DNA of 64,000 bases from an uncultured Roseateles sp. (GCA_946886855.1 CAMPJJ010000005.1:35997-99996), one strand, 5' to 3'. Counted from the stretch's first letter, positions 9,763-19,424 are shown. Numbers and translations are program-made. Notes: generated by a model from the sequence alone, not told the origin.

Positions 9763-11073
9763 TCAGGGCGCTGCGACGTCGTTGCCGGAGGCGCCGCCGC
9801 CTGCGGCGGCCGAGGCTGCGGCCAGGCGCGCGGCGGCGGCCGGATCGACGGCGGCGGGCTGCGTGCGCAGCGGCGTGCCGGGGCGCAGGTTCTGCTTGCC
9901 GTCGAGCACCACGCTCGCGCCCGCGTCGACGCCGTCGACCACGGCCATCTCGCCGAAGGCGTAGCGCAGCTTCACCGGCTTGAGCTGGGCGGTCCTGTCG
10001 GGCCCGACCACGTAGACCTGGCGGTCGTTGCCGCGCAGGATGATCGCGGCCTGCGGGATCACGATCGCGTCCTTCATGCTGCGCAGCGTCATGCGCACGC
10101 GCAGGTACTGGCCGGGCCAGAGCTTCTGCGCGTCGTTGCTGAACTCGGCCTTCAGCTTGATCGTGCCGGTGGTCGCGTCGACGAGGTTGTCGACGAAGGT
10201 CAGCCTGCCGCGGGCCACGGCGTCGACGGACTTGCCGCCCTTGCTGTCCTTGCTGTCCTTGCGGGAGGGGCCGCCCTCGATCGTCGGCAGGACGACCTGC
10301 ACCTCGGGCGGCGCGAGCTGCGCGCCGGTGGCGCCGGGGCGCATCGCGTCGAGCACGGGCGCGAGTTCGGTCTCGGGCAGGTTGAAGCTGATGGCGATCG
10401 GATCGATCTGGACGATGTTGACCAGCGGCGTGCCGGTGGCGCTCGCCTGGACCAGGCTGCCGGGCCAGACGTTGACGGCGCCGGCGCGGCCCGCGAAGGG
10501 CGCGCGGATCTCGTTGTAGCTGAGCGCGACGGACGCGGATTCGACGGCGGCGGTGTCCGCGTCGACGAGGCTGCGGCCGCCCTGCAGGCTGGCCAGCGCG
10601 GTGTCGAGGGCGCTCTGTGCGACGAAGTTCTGGGCGAGCAGGTCCTTGGCGCGTTCGTACTGGCGTTGCAGGTCGCCGAGGGCGGCCTTGTCGCGGGCGA
10701 GCTGGGCGCGGGCCTTGTCGAGGTTGGCGCGGTCCGCGCGCTCGTCGAAGCGGAACAGCACCTGGCCCTTGGTGACCGTCTGGCCGTCGTGGACCAGGAC
10801 GTCGCGGATGGTCGAGGTGGTCTGGGCGCGGAGGTCGACCTGGTTGATGGGGGAGACCGTGCCGGAGGCCTCGACGGTGACCGGGACGTCGCGGCGCTGC
10901 GCGGTGACGATGCCGACGGTCTGGGTGCCGGCCGGACCCGAGGCGCCGCGTGCGGCGGCGGCCGGGCCGGCGTCGCCGCCGTCACGCGAGGCGGCGCGCG
11001 ATTTCCACCACCATCCCCCGCCCGCGACGAGCAGGACGACGATCAGGGACAGGACAAGGGGCTTGCGGCGCAT
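9763..11073 (-). CDS. RND efflux periplasmic adaptor (membrane fusion protein)
   Basis: 436 residues from the ATG at 11073, preceded by GGAG at nine bases. An upstream TTG in frame is less likely because GGAG would then be inside the gene. One N-terminal membrane anchor (LVLSLIVVLLVAGGGWWW) is followed by a lipoyl half (VEASGTVSPINQVDLRAQ), an alpha-helical hairpin at about residues 105-165, the second lipoyl half (EIRAPFAGRAG) and a beta-barrel. A charged insert SRKDSKDSKGGK interrupts the barrel. It links the RND pump to an outer-membrane channel. The 5' untranslated region contains a hairpin at 11101-11124. Confidence 0.93.
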   Translation of the reverse strand: MRRKPLVLSLIVVLLVAGGGWWWKSRAASRDGGDAGPAAAARGASGPAGTQTVGIVTAQRRDVPVTVEASGTVSPINQVDLRAQTTSTIRDVLVHDGQTVTKGQVLFRFDERADRANLDKARAQLARDKAALGDLQRQYERAKDLLAQNFVAQSALDTALASLQGGRSLVDADTAAVESASVALSYNEIRAPFAGRAGAVNVWPGSLVQASATGTPLVNIVQIDPIAISFNLPETELAPVLDAMRPGATGAQLAPPEVQVVLPTIEGGPSRKDSKDSKGGKSVDAVARGRLTFVDNLVDATTGTIKLKAEFSNDAQKLWPGQYLRVRMTLRSMKDAIVIPQAAIILRGNDRQVYVVGPDRTAQLKPVKLRYAFGEMAVVDGVDAGASVVLDGKQNLRPGTPLRTQPAAVDPAAAARLAAASAAAGGGASGNDVAAP

Positions 11074-11100
11074 GAACACGTTCTCCAACGACAGTCATCC

Positions 11101-11124
11101 AGGGAGCGCTCTGCAAAGCTCCCT
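11101..11124 (-). other. Inverted repeat in 5' leader of the efflux operon
   Basis: AGGGAGC (11101-11107) pairs with GCTCCCT (11118-11124). It lies 28-51 bases before the adaptor start and is not followed by a T-run on the minus strand, so it looks like a leader structure, not a terminator. Two copies of AGGTTAA at 11136 and 11172 lie further upstream. Confidence 0.4.
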
Positions 11125-11253
11125 GAGGGCGCGGAAGGTTAAGTCCGGCTCTTTCGATGATTGTTTCGTTCAGGTTAATCCTGCGCGAGCGGGAGGAAAA
11201 CCTGTGCGATTGGAGCGTGAACGAGCGTTTCCAGCGGGGAGGGTCGTCGAGCG

Positions 11254-12186
11254 TCAGCCGCCCTTGAGTGCCCTGGCGAGCGCCGCGCCGACGACGGCGT
11301 TGTGCTTCACCAGTGCGATGTTGGTGGCGAGGCTCGCGCCGCCGCTGAGGTCCTTGATGCGGGCGAGCAGGTAGGGCGTGACCGCCTTGCCGCTGATGCC
11401 TTGCGCGGCGGCTTCCTCGAGCGCCTGCTCCACGAAGCCGTCGATGACCGCCTGCGGCATCTCATGCGCGGCCGGCACCGGGTTGCTGATCACCGCGCCG
11501 CCGCTCAGGCCCAGTGCCCACTTCGTGCGCAGGAACCGCGCCTGGTCGGCCGGCGCGTCGATGCGGAAGTCCGCCTTCAGTCCGCTGTCGCGCGTGTAGA
11601 ACGCGGCGAAGTTCTCCTGCCCCACCGACAGCACCGGCACCCCGTGCGTCTCCAGATATTCCAGCGTCAGCGCCAGGTCCAGGATGCTCTTGGCGCCCGC
11701 GCAGACGACGGCCACCGGCGTGCGGGCCAGTTCCTGCAGGTCGGCGGAGATGTCGAAGGAGGTTTCCGCGCCGCGGTGCACGCCGCCGATGCCGCCCGTC
11801 ACGAAGACCTCGATGCCCGCCAGACGCGCGCAGATCATCGTCGCGGCCACCGTCGTCGCGCCGACGCGGCCCGTCGCCAGCGCGAAGGGCAGGTCGCGGC
11901 GGCTGAGCTTCATCGCGTCGGGTGACTGGCCCAGCAGTTCAAGCTGCGCGTCGTTCAGGCCGACGCGGATCTTGCCGTCCAGCACCGCGATCGTCGCGGG
12001 CACGGCGCCGTGCTCGCGCACGATGGTCTCGACCTCGCGCGCGGTCTGCACGTTCTGCGGATAAGGCATGCCGTGCGAAATGATCGTGGACTCCAGCGCC
12101 ACCAGCGGGCGGCCTTCGGCGCGCGCGGCGGCCACTTCGGGCGAGAAGTCGATGAGGTGCCGGTCGATCAGGTCTTGCGTGTTCAT
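11254..12186 (-). CDS. psuG: Pseudouridine-5'-phosphate glycosidase
   Basis: 310 residues with the family signatures ALESTIISHGMPYPQN near residue 30, GATTVAATM near 108, FVTGGIGGVHRGAE near 130 and VVCAGAKSILD near 160. PsuG reversibly splits pseudouridine-5'-phosphate into ribose-5-phosphate and uracil. It lies downstream of psuK on the same strand, with a 65-bp gap that consists largely of a 9-bp tandem repeat. Confidence 0.96.
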   Translation of the reverse strand: MNTQDLIDRHLIDFSPEVAAARAEGRPLVALESTIISHGMPYPQNVQTAREVETIVREHGAVPATIAVLDGKIRVGLNDAQLELLGQSPDAMKLSRRDLPFALATGRVGATTVAATMICARLAGIEVFVTGGIGGVHRGAETSFDISADLQELARTPVAVVCAGAKSILDLALTLEYLETHGVPVLSVGQENFAAFYTRDSGLKADFRIDAPADQARFLRTKWALGLSGGAVISNPVPAAHEMPQAVIDGFVEQALEEAAAQGISGKAVTPYLLARIKDLSGGASLATNIALVKHNAVVGAALARALKGG

Positions 12187-12201
12187 GCGGGTGCTTTCGC
12201 G

Positions 12202-12246
12202 TTCGAAGAGGTCGAAGAGGTCGAAGGGTTCGAAGGGTTCGAGGGG
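12202..12246. repeat. 9-bp tandem repeat, five units, between psuK and psuG
   Basis: Units read ttcgaagag, gtcgaagag, gtcgaaggg, ttcgaaggg and ttcgagggg. Together they fill most of the gap between the psuK stop and the psuG start. A copy-number change would alter the spacing between the two genes. Confidence 0.85.
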
Positions 12247-12251
12247 GTCGA

Positions 12252-13352
12252 TCAGACGAGCAGCGCCGGGCTCAGCGCCTCGCTGACGGTGGCGTCGCTC
12301 TGCAGCGTCAAGGCCGCGAGCTGGAGGCCGAGCGCGCAGGCGCCGCGCAGGTCGTCGGGGTCGCGGTGCAGCGCGGCGGCGATGCCGGCGGTCATCGCAT
12401 CGCCGGCGCCGGTGACCTCGCGGATCGAGGCCGGGTCCAGCGGCGGCGCGGGGAGCAGGACGAGCGCGTCGCCGTCGGAGAAGCGGACGCCGTCCGCGCC
12501 GTCGCTGATCACGAGCCGCTGCAGGCCGGCCTGCCGCAGCGACCGCCAGGCGGCGTTCAATTCGTCGTCGTCGGGCAGGGGACGGCCAATGAGCGCCTGC
12601 AGCTCGCCGCGATTGAGCACTAGCAGCTCGACGCCGCGCAGGTCGGGCCCGAGGCGCGCCATCTTCGGCTCCGACACGGCCACGAGCAGCAGGCGCTGCT
12701 CGCGCAGGCGCGCCTCGGCGCGCAACTCGTCCAGCGTCTCGCGCGGCAGGTTCAGGTCGGCGACCAGCCAGCGCGCCGGCGCCCGCTGCGGCGCGGTCTG
12801 GCGCAGGAAGGCGGGATCGAGCCTATCGGTCAATTCCATGTGTGCGAGCGCGAGCACCAGCTCGCCGTCGGGATCGAGCACCGCCGTGTAGCTGCCCGTC
12901 GCCGCGTCCGCCGCCTGCAGGCAGCCGGCGCAATCGACGCCCAGTCCCTGCAACTGCGCCAGCAACGTCTGCCCGGCGGCATCGCGGCCGACGGCGGTCA
13001 GCAGGTGCACCGGCAGACCGAGCCGGGCGAGGTTCTCCGCGATGTTGCGGGCGACACCGCCCGCCGATTCATGCTGCCGCGCCGGATTGGAACTGCCCAT
13101 GCGCAGCGGGCCGACGGCGCGCAGCTTGCGGTCCAGGTTGGTGCCGCCTATGCAGACGATGGGTTGGCGTTGCGGCAGCACGTAGGCGCGGCCCAGGATG
13201 CGCCCTTCGCGGGTCAGTTGCCCCAGGTGACCGGCCACGGCGGACCGGGACAGTCCCAGCCGGTCCGCCAGTTCCTGCTGCCCGATGAAGGGGTTGGCTT
13301 CGACCAGCGACAGCAGCTGTTCCTTCGAGGAGAGGTCCTTGGGGGGCGTCAT
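12252..13352 (-). CDS. psuK: Pseudouridine kinase with N-terminal winged helix-turn-helix
   Basis: 366 residues. Residues 1-60 form a MarR/BirA-like winged helix (QQELADRLGLSRSAVAGHLG). Residues 65-360 are a PfkB sugar kinase with IGGTNLDRK, GGVARNIAENLARLG and the catalytic GAGDAMTAGIA near the C-terminus. The kinase phosphorylates pseudouridine to pseudouridine-5'-phosphate, the substrate of PsuG encoded next. The DNA-binding domain suggests that the enzyme also regulates, possibly through the palindrome just upstream (13387-13419). HTH-PfkB fusions are known in this family; autoregulation here is my inference. Confidence 0.92.
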   Translation of the reverse strand: MTPPKDLSSKEQLLSLVEANPFIGQQELADRLGLSRSAVAGHLGQLTREGRILGRAYVLPQRQPIVCIGGTNLDRKLRAVGPLRMGSSNPARQHESAGGVARNIAENLARLGLPVHLLTAVGRDAAGQTLLAQLQGLGVDCAGCLQAADAATGSYTAVLDPDGELVLALAHMELTDRLDPAFLRQTAPQRAPARWLVADLNLPRETLDELRAEARLREQRLLLVAVSEPKMARLGPDLRGVELLVLNRGELQALIGRPLPDDDELNAAWRSLRQAGLQRLVISDGADGVRFSDGDALVLLPAPPLDPASIREVTGAGDAMTAGIAAALHRDPDDLRGACALGLQLAALTLQSDATVSEALSPALLV

Positions 13353-13386
13353 GGCGGCGGATTCTAGAGAGCTTCAATCTTTGACG

Positions 13387-13419
13387 CAAACATATGTCTT
13401 TCGAAAGAACATTTGTTTA
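13387..13419. promoter_or_regulatory. Long inverted repeat, candidate operator between psuK and the PAS chemoreceptor
   Basis: The sequence centres on the perfect palindrome CTTTCGAAAG (13398-13407). It extends on both sides to AAACATATGT and ACATTTGTTT, which are complementary apart from one mismatch and one inserted base. It is AT-rich in a GC-rich region and begins 35 bp upstream of the psuK start. It is a likely binding site for a dimeric regulator, perhaps the helix-turn-helix of PsuK. Confidence 0.6.
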
Positions 13420-13538
13420 TTCTCTTCATTGCAACCACAAGGACTCGCGCGAATAGCGAACTTTGCATACCCTTCAGACGCTCCCACAGACCGGATACGG
13501 CGGGGGGCATGCCGCAGCGAACAGACAAGGAGGACGCC

Positions 13539-15089
13539 ATGCGGAACAACCTGCCCGTCACCCAGCGCCAGTACGACTTTCCCGCCGACGCGACGCTGAT
13601 GTCCACGACGGACACGAAGAGTCGGATCACCTACGCCAACGAGGCCTTCGTCGAGGCCAGCGGCTTCACGACGGAGGAGCTGCAGGGTCAGCCCCACAAC
13701 ATCGTCCGGCATCCCGACATGCCGCCCGAGGCCTTCGGCGACATGTGGCAGACGCTGCAGGGCGGCGAGTCCTGGACCGGCCTGGTGAAGAACCGGCGCA
13801 AGAACGGCGACCATTACTGGGTCCGTGCGAACGCGACGCCGGTGATGCGCAACGGCCAGCCGGTCGCCTACATGTCGGTGCGCACGCGGCCCTCGGCCGA
13901 GGAGATCGCCGGCGCGGAACGCCTCTACGCCGACATGCGGGAAGGTCGCGCCAGGCACCTGCGCATCCACAAAGGCGTCGTGGTGCGTCAGGGCGCGATG
14001 GCGTGGACCTCGATGCTCAAGACCATGCCGGTGCGGTGGCGGGTGCGCCTGCCGGTGCTGGCGCTGACGGTCGCGGCGATCGTCTCCGAGTGGATGAGCG
14101 CCGACTCGCTGAGCGGCGCGTCGCTGTGCATCGGCGCCTTCGTGATCGTGTCGATGCTGGCGATGTGGTTCCTGGAGGCGCAGGTCGTGTCGCCGATGGA
14201 GTCGCTGGCGCGGCACGCGAAGCGCGTCGCCAGCGGCGACACGCGCGAGCCGCTCCAGATGGACCGCGTCGACGAGATCGGCATGGCGCTGCGCTCGCTC
14301 AACCAGATGGGGCTGATGTTCCGCTGGGTCATCGACGACGTCGCGGCCCAGGTGGTGACGGTGCGCTCGTCCAGCGGGGACCTCCTGTCCGGCAACAACG
14401 AGATCAGCGCGCGCACCGAGCAGGCGTCGGCGAGCCTGCAGCAGACGGCGGCGTCGATGGAGGAGATGAGCGCCACCGTGCGCAGCAACGCCGACGCCGC
14501 GCGCCAGGCCGAAGACCTCGCGCAGGGCGCGAGCGTCGCGGCGGCGCAGGGCGGGGAGGTGGTCCGTCACGTCAACGAGACCATGGCCGGCATCACGACG
14601 TCGAGCAAGCGGATCGGCGACATCATCGGCGTGATCGACGGCATCGCGTTCCAGACCAACATCCTGGCGCTGAACGCGGCGGTCGAGGCTGCACGCGCCG
14701 GCGAGCAGGGCCGCGGGTTCGCGGTGGTCGCGAGCGAGGTGCGCTCGCTGGCCCAACGCAGCGCGGCGGCGGCCAAGGAGATCAAGCAGCTGATCGGGGA
14801 GAGCGTCGAACGCGTGGAAGCCGGCGGCCGTCAGGTCGACGAGGCCAGCAAGGCGATGCACGAGATCGTGGAGCAGGTGAAGCGCGTCTCGGCGCTGATC
14901 TCGACGATCGGCAACGCGACGCGCGAGCAGGCGACCGGCATCGCCCAGGTCAGTCAGGCCGTGAGCGAACTCGATCGGACGACCCAGCAGAACGCCGCAC
15001 TGGTGCAGCGATCCGCCGGGGCGAGCGACTCCCTGGAGAAACAGGCGACGCAGCTTGTTCAGGCCGTTGCGGTCTTCCGGATGAGCTGA
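13539..15089 (+). CDS. PAS-domain methyl-accepting chemotaxis protein (Aer-like)
   Basis: 516 residues from the ATG at 13539, with AAGGAGG five bases before it; longer in-frame starts lack this site. Residues 10-120 are a PAS domain of the Aer type ([28 protein letters not shown]). Two membrane helices lie at about 165-215, then a HAMP-like linker, then the signalling domain with the hairpin tip [19 protein letters not shown]. Aer proteins sense redox state through FAD bound to PAS; FAD binding is inferred. No CheB/CheR pentapeptide is seen at the C-terminus. The gene ends in a 5-bp tandem repeat containing the stop. Confidence 0.93.
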   Translation: MRNNLPVTQRQYDFPADATLMSTTDTKSRITYANEAFVEASGFTTEELQGQPHNIVRHPDMPPEAFGDMWQTLQGGESWTGLVKNRRKNGDHYWVRANATPVMRNGQPVAYMSVRTRPSAEEIAGAERLYADMREGRARHLRIHKGVVVRQGAMAWTSMLKTMPVRWRVRLPVLALTVAAIVSEWMSADSLSGASLCIGAFVIVSMLAMWFLEAQVVSPMESLARHAKRVASGDTREPLQMDRVDEIGMALRSLNQMGLMFRWVIDDVAAQVVTVRSSSGDLLSGNNEISARTEQASASLQQTAASMEEMSATVRSNADAARQAEDLAQGASVAAAQGGEVVRHVNETMAGITTSSKRIGDIIGVIDGIAFQTNILALNAAVEAARAGEQGRGFAVVASEVRSLAQRSAAAAKEIKQLIGESVERVEAGGRQVDEASKAMHEIVEQVKRVSALISTIGNATREQATGIAQVSQAVSELDRTTQQNAALVQRSAGASDSLEKQATQLVQAVAVFRMS

Positions 15090-15106
15090 GCTGAGCTGAG
15101 CTGAGC
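15082..15106. repeat. 5-bp tandem repeat (TGAGC x5) across the chemoreceptor stop codon
   Basis: Five consecutive TGAGC units; the stop codon at 15087-15089 is the start of the second unit. Confidence 0.85.
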
Positions 15107-15147
15107 GAACCGCGACTGCGGGGAGCCAGGCGCGGGCTCTCCACGAC

Positions 15148-15177
15148 GCGAGGGGCATCCCTCCGGGAACCCCTCGC
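15148..15177. terminator. Hairpin between convergent genes, probable terminator
   Basis: GCGAGGGG (15148-15155) pairs perfectly with CCCCTCGC (15170-15177) around a 14-base loop. It lies between the convergent chemoreceptor and aldehyde dehydrogenase genes. No long T-run follows on either strand, so its efficiency is uncertain. A degenerate TTGGCCC repeat follows at about 15224-15245. Confidence 0.45.
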
Positions 15178-15254
15178 ATCATTCCGGCCCCACTCCCGCT
15201 CGCTGCCCGCGGGCCTTGGGACTTGGCCCTTGGCCCTTGGCCCTTAGGACTCCG

Positions 15255-16775
15255 TCAGAAGAACCCGAGCTTCTTCTGCGAGTAGCTCACCAGCAGGTTC
15301 TTCGTCTGCTGGTAGTGGTCCAGCATCATCTTGTGGGTCTCGCGACCGATGCCCGATTCCTTGTAGCCGCCGAAGGTCGCGTGCGCCGGGTAGGCGTGAT
15401 AGCAGTTGGTCCACACGCGGCCGGCCTTGATGCCCTTGCCCATGCGGAAGGCCGTGTTGATGTCGCGCGACCACACGCCCGCGCCCAGCCCGTATGGCGT
15501 GTCGTTGGCGATGCGCAAAGCCTCCTCCTCGGTCTTGAAGGTCGTCACCGCCAGCACGGGTCCGAAGATCTCCTCGCGGAAGATCCGCATGTCGTTGGTG
15601 CCCTTGAAGAGCGTCGGCTCGATGTAGTAGCCGCCCGCCAGGTCGCCGCCCAGCTGCGCGCGCCCGCCGCCGATGAGGCACTGCGCGCCCTCCTGCTTGC
15701 CGATCTCGAGGTACGACAGGATCTTGTCCAGCTGCATCGACGAGGCCTGCGCGCCCATCATCGTCTCCGTGTCCAGCGGGTTGCCCTGCTTGATCGCCTT
15801 GACGCGGTCGATCGCCCGCGCGATGAACTTGTCGTAGATCGACTCATGGATCAGCGCGCGCGACGGGCAGGTGCAGACCTCGCCCTGGTTGAAGGCGAAC
15901 AGCACCAGCCCCTCGATCGCCTTGTCGAACAGGTCGTCGTCCTGCGCGGCGATGTCGGGGAAGAACACGTTCGGGCTCTTGCCGCCGAGCTCCAGCGTGG
16001 CCGGGATCAGGTTGGTCGCCGCGGCCTGCGCGATGACGCGGCCCGTCGCGGTGGAGCCGGTGAACGCGATCTTCCCGATGCGCTTGCTCTGCGCCAGCGG
16101 CATGCCCGCTTCCTTGCCGTAGCCGTTGACGATGTTGAGCACGCCCGGCGGCAGCAGGTCGGCGATGAGCTCCGTCAGCACCAGGATGCTGACCGGCGTC
16201 GACTCGGCCGGCTTGAGCACGACTGCGTTGCCCGCGCCGATCGCCGGCGCCAGCTTCCAGGCCGCCATCAGGATCGGGAAGTTCCACGGGATGATCTGGC
16301 CGACGACGCCCAGCGGCTCGTGGAAGTGGTATGCGATCGTGTTGGCGTCGATCTCGCTGAGGCCGCCCTCCTGCGCCCGCAGGCAACCGGCGAAATAGCG
16401 GAAGTGGTCCACCGCCAGCGGCAGGTCGGCGTTCAGCGTCTCGCGCATCGGCTTGCCGTTGTCGACGGTCTCGGCGTAGGCGAGCAGCTCCAGGTTCTGC
16501 TCGATGCGATCAGCGATGCGCAGCAGCACGTTGGCGCGTTCGGCCGCGGGCGTGCCGCCCCACTTCTCGGCGGCGGCATGCGCGGCGTCCAGCGCCAGTT
16601 CGATGTCCGCGGCGGTCGAGCGCGCAGCCTGCGTGAAGACCTGTCCGGTGATGGGCGTGATCACGTCGAAGTACTGGCCGTCGCGCGGTGCGGTCCATTG
16701 GCCGCCGATGAAGTTGTCGTAGCGCTTCTTGAACTCCAGCGGCGCACCGGCCGCATTGGGCTTGGCGTAGATCAT
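15255..16775 (-). CDS. NAD-dependent aldehyde dehydrogenase (AldB/ExaC-like)
   Basis: 506 residues from the ATG at 16775, preceded by GGAGACA; the longer frame upstream would cross the promoter. It shows the ALDH fold: IIPWNFP with Asn165, the cofactor segment [10 protein letters not shown], catalytic Glu262 in LELGGKSPN and catalytic Cys301 in [12 protein letters not shown], and a C-terminal [10 protein letters not shown] like acetaldehyde dehydrogenases. The probable role is oxidation of acetaldehyde or similar aldehydes to acids. A sigma-54 promoter precedes it and a divergent AcoR-like activator gene adjoins, so expression is probably induced by alcohols, acetoin or aldehydes. Confidence 0.93.
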   Translation of the reverse strand: MIYAKPNAAGAPLEFKKRYDNFIGGQWTAPRDGQYFDVITPITGQVFTQAARSTAADIELALDAAHAAAEKWGGTPAAERANVLLRIADRIEQNLELLAYAETVDNGKPMRETLNADLPLAVDHFRYFAGCLRAQEGGLSEIDANTIAYHFHEPLGVVGQIIPWNFPILMAAWKLAPAIGAGNAVVLKPAESTPVSILVLTELIADLLPPGVLNIVNGYGKEAGMPLAQSKRIGKIAFTGSTATGRVIAQAAATNLIPATLELGGKSPNVFFPDIAAQDDDLFDKAIEGLVLFAFNQGEVCTCPSRALIHESIYDKFIARAIDRVKAIKQGNPLDTETMMGAQASSMQLDKILSYLEIGKQEGAQCLIGGGRAQLGGDLAGGYYIEPTLFKGTNDMRIFREEIFGPVLAVTTFKTEEEALRIANDTPYGLGAGVWSRDINTAFRMGKGIKAGRVWTNCYHAYPAHATFGGYKESGIGRETHKMMLDHYQQTKNLLVSYSQKKLGFF

Positions 16776-16822
16776 GATGTTGTCTCCGTGGTTGTTGAGG
16801 CGGGGAACGCCCGTGGACTCAT

Positions 16823-16838
16823 TGCATGGCCCGTGCCA
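16823..16838 (-). promoter_or_regulatory. Sigma-54 (-24/-12) promoter of the aldehyde dehydrogenase gene
   Basis: On the minus strand the sequence is TGGCACGGGCCATGCA. It has the essential GG and GC exactly ten bases apart and differs from the TGGCACG-N4-TTGCA consensus at one main position. Predicted transcription starts about 11-13 bases downstream, giving a leader of roughly 35-40 bases. It overlaps the inverted repeat GCCCGTG/CACGGGC at 16829-16846. Confidence 0.85.
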
Positions 16839-16950
16839 ACACGGGCTTCCAGCGCAAGACCCTCCTTGCCGGGCGGAAAGCCTCTTCCCTTCCCGGTCCG
16901 ATTTGGTCAGGATCGATCCAAGGTGGCGCAGGCACGTGATCGGCGGCCCA

Positions 16951-16971
16951 GGTGTTCCGGAATGGAACACC
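16951..16971. promoter_or_regulatory. Upstream activator site (perfect inverted repeat) for the AcoR-like regulator
   Basis: GGTGTTCC and GGAACACC are perfect 8-bp arms around GGAAT. The site lies about 115-130 bp upstream of the sigma-54 promoter, the normal distance for an enhancer, and about 85 bp before the activator's own start, so it could also mediate autoregulation. Confidence 0.65.
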
Positions 16972-17056
16972 GGAGCCTCGACGGAGCGTCGGGACCGGTT
17001 CAACCCGCCGGTGGCGACCCGGTGAGCGCGAGCGATGCGCCCGAGGAGACAAAAGC

Positions 17057-19171
17057 ATGGTGAAAACACCGAGCGGTGCCGCACTGGCGCCGCGACTGCT
17101 GCGCGCGGCACGGCGCGAGTTGCTGGACACCGGTCGGCTCAGCGTCGAGACGCTCGACGAAGGGCTGAGCCGCAGCTGGCTGCGCAGCCGCGATTTCGGC
17201 TTGAGCCCCGTCGGCCGACCGCCGGGCGCGCCGCATGCGTCCGGCGCGCAACTGCGACGCGCCTTGGAGCGCCAGCATGAACTGGTCGCTCACGCGCGAC
17301 CGGTCATGGAGGATCTCTTCGAGCAGACCGGCGATGACGACGGCCTGGTGATCCTGGCCGATGCGCAGGGGCTGCTGCTGGGGGCGCTCGGCGACGGGCG
17401 TTTCGTCGACCGCGCACAGCGGGTCGCGCTGCGGCCCGGCGCGATCTGGGACGAGCGCTGGCGGGGCACGAACGCGATCGGCACGGCGCTGGCGGAGCAG
17501 CGGCCGGTGGCCGTGCTGGGCGGCGAGCACTTCCTGGAGCGCAACGCCTTCCTCAGCTGCACGGCGGCGCCGATCCGCGACCCGCAAGGGCGGGTGCTGG
17601 GCGTGCTGGACATCTCCGGCGAGCAGCGCGGCTTCCAGCGGCACACGCTGGCGCTGGTGCGTTCGGCGGCGCGGATGGTCGAGCATCGCCTGTTCCAGAC
17701 ACGACACGCGGATGGATTGCGTCTGCAGATCCACGTCCAGCCGGAGGGGCTGGGGACGCCGACCGAAGGCCTGCTCGCGCTGAGCGAGGACGGTTGGATC
17801 CTCGGCTGCAACGCGGCGGCGCAGGCCTGGCTCGGGACGGACGCGGCGCGACCCAGTCCGTTGGAGTCGGTTCTGCCGGTACGGTGGGCCGAGTTGATGG
17901 ACTGGGCGCGGCAGGGCGGCGAGGGGGCTCGCCTGATGCATCGCGAGGATGCATCGCCGCTCTGGCTGCGCCTGGACGCGCCGCGCGGTTGGCGACGTCC
18001 TGCCTCGGCTGCTCCGAGTACGAGTACGAGCAGGACCTCGGCGATCGTCGATGCGGAGCTGGTCGTGCCGTCGTCGGTGGACGCCAAGGGCCATGAACAC
18101 GACGGGCGGCAACCGGGTCCGGAGCGCTCGTCGCACGGGGCGGTCGTCGAGGACGCCCTGCAGGCGCTGGACCTCGGCGACGCCGCGATGCATCAGGCGG
18201 TGCTGCGCGCGCGTCGCGTGCTCGACAAGCCGATCCCGCTGCTGCTGCAGGGCGAGTCGGGCGTCGGCAAGGACCTGTTCGCCCGCGCGGTGCACGACAG
18301 CGGACCCCGCCGCGATCGGCCCTACGTCGCGGTGAACTGCGCGGCGCTGCCGGAGACGCTGATCGAGGCGGAGCTCTTCGGCTACCGGCCCGGCGCGTTC
18401 ACCGGTGCGTCGCGCGAAGGCGCGCAGGGGCGTCTGCGCGAGGCGCATGGCGGTACCTTGTTCCTCGACGAGATCGGCGACATGCCGCTGCCGCTGCAGG
18501 CGCGACTGCTGCGCGTGCTTCAGGACCGCCAGGTGCAGCCGCTGGGCGGCGGACCGGCGGTGCAGGTGGACTTCCAGCTGATCGGCGCGAGCCACCGCCC
18601 GCTGCGACCGCTGGTCGCGCAGGGGCTGTTCCGCGAGGACCTGTACTACCGCCTGAACGGCCTGACCCTGTGCCTGCCACCGCTGCGGGAACGACAGGAC
18701 TTGCCGGTGCTCGTGGCGCGCCTGCTGGCGGCGCTGGAGCCGTCCCGGCGCGTCGTGCTCGACCCCGCGCTGGCGCGCGAGCTGTCGGCCTACCGCTGGC
18801 CCGGCAACGTGCGCCAGCTGGAGCAGGCCTTGCGCATCGCCTGCGCGCTGATGGAGCCCGGCGAATCGGTGATCCGACGCGGCCATCTGCCGGACGATCT
18901 CGTGGAGGAGCTGGACCAGACCGCGCCGATGGTCATTCCGGTGCTCGTGCCGGTCCAGACGCGGGCGACGGCCGCGGCGCCGCTTCGCCCGGGCGCGCCC
19001 TCGCCACGGGCCGCGTCGACGGAGGCTGCGCCGGCGATGTTGCGGGAGCAATCCCGCGCGCATGCGCGACGGGTCCTGGACGAGTGCGACGGCAACCACT
19101 CGGCGGCGGCGCGGCGGCTGGGCATCGGACGCAACACCCTGTACCGGCTGCTCAAGGTGCCCGAGGCATAG
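17057..19171 (+). CDS. Sigma-54-dependent transcriptional activator, AcoR family
   Basis: 704 residues from ATG 17057 with GAGGAGA upstream. The N-terminal GAF-type sensor is at about residues 85-215 ([16 protein letters not shown], typical of AcoR), followed by a PAS-like stretch. The AAA+ domain has Walker A GESGVGKD at 399-406, the sigma-54 contact loop GAFTGA at 446-451 and Walker [12 protein letters not shown] at 465-475. A Fis-type helix-turn-helix ends the protein ([20 protein letters not shown]). All activity motifs are intact. It most likely activates the divergent aldehyde dehydrogenase through the palindrome in the shared intergenic region. Confidence 0.94.
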   Translation: MVKTPSGAALAPRLLRAARRELLDTGRLSVETLDEGLSRSWLRSRDFGLSPVGRPPGAPHASGAQLRRALERQHELVAHARPVMEDLFEQTGDDDGLVILADAQGLLLGALGDGRFVDRAQRVALRPGAIWDERWRGTNAIGTALAEQRPVAVLGGEHFLERNAFLSCTAAPIRDPQGRVLGVLDISGEQRGFQRHTLALVRSAARMVEHRLFQTRHADGLRLQIHVQPEGLGTPTEGLLALSEDGWILGCNAAAQAWLGTDAARPSPLESVLPVRWAELMDWARQGGEGARLMHREDASPLWLRLDAPRGWRRPASAAPSTSTSRTSAIVDAELVVPSSVDAKGHEHDGRQPGPERSSHGAVVEDALQALDLGDAAMHQAVLRARRVLDKPIPLLLQGESGVGKDLFARAVHDSGPRRDRPYVAVNCAALPETLIEAELFGYRPGAFTGASREGAQGRLREAHGGTLFLDEIGDMPLPLQARLLRVLQDRQVQPLGGGPAVQVDFQLIGASHRPLRPLVAQGLFREDLYYRLNGLTLCLPPLRERQDLPVLVARLLAALEPSRRVVLDPALARELSAYRWPGNVRQLEQALRIACALMEPGESVIRRGHLPDDLVEELDQTAPMVIPVLVPVQTRATAAAPLRPGAPSPRAASTEAAPAMLREQSRAHARRVLDECDGNHSAAARRLGIGRNTLYRLLKVPEA

Positions 19172-19275
19172 AGCGGGGTAGGGCATCGCCTCACGCACGC
19201 ATCAGCGATCCGCCGAAGCCGCGATGGGGTGAACCCGCCTTTCGAGCCCGCCGGACGCTGCGTATTCTTTGGTTC

Positions 19276-19335
19276 ATGCGGCCCAGGGTTCTGGTGGTGG
19301 AGCCGCAGAGGCGCAAGCCGGACGTCAATGGGTAA
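19276..19335 (+). CDS. Possible 19-codon frame ending in a terminator (unproven)
   Basis: ATG at 19276 opens a frame of 19 codons (starting MRPRVLVVEP) whose TAA stop at 19333-19335 forms the first bases of the perfect hairpin 19334-19363. A weak TATTCT lies at 19263-19268. It could equally be a short non-coding RNA with its terminator, or chance. No family recognised. Confidence 0.2.
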   Translation: MRPRVLVVEPQRRKPDVNG

Positions 19336-19371
19336 GGCGGACATTCGAAAGGATGTCCGCCTTCGTCTTTT
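19334..19371 (+). terminator. Intrinsic terminator
   Basis: AAGGCGGACAT (19334-19344) pairs perfectly with ATGTCCGCCTT (19353-19363), followed by CGTCTTTT. It lies about 160 bp after the AcoR-like gene, ending that transcript or a short RNA beginning in the gap. The rest of 19172-19844 holds only the gene remnant and repeat listed below. Confidence 0.8.
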
Positions 19372-19424
19372 GGGGGCAGCCGGTCCCCTCCCTTGTCAGG
19401 CGCCTCGACCGGTCGATCGGCGTA

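Noticed and set aside
6514..9983. Very long frames (over 1000 codons) overlapping the RND transporter gene, one on the plus strand and one in another minus-strand frame
   Set aside because: They are Arg/Ala/Gly/His-rich without folds or motifs and arise from GC-biased codons of the real genes on the minus strand.
12010..13367. Plus-strand frames opposite psuK
   Set aside because: Low-complexity antisense frames; psuK has full kinase motifs.
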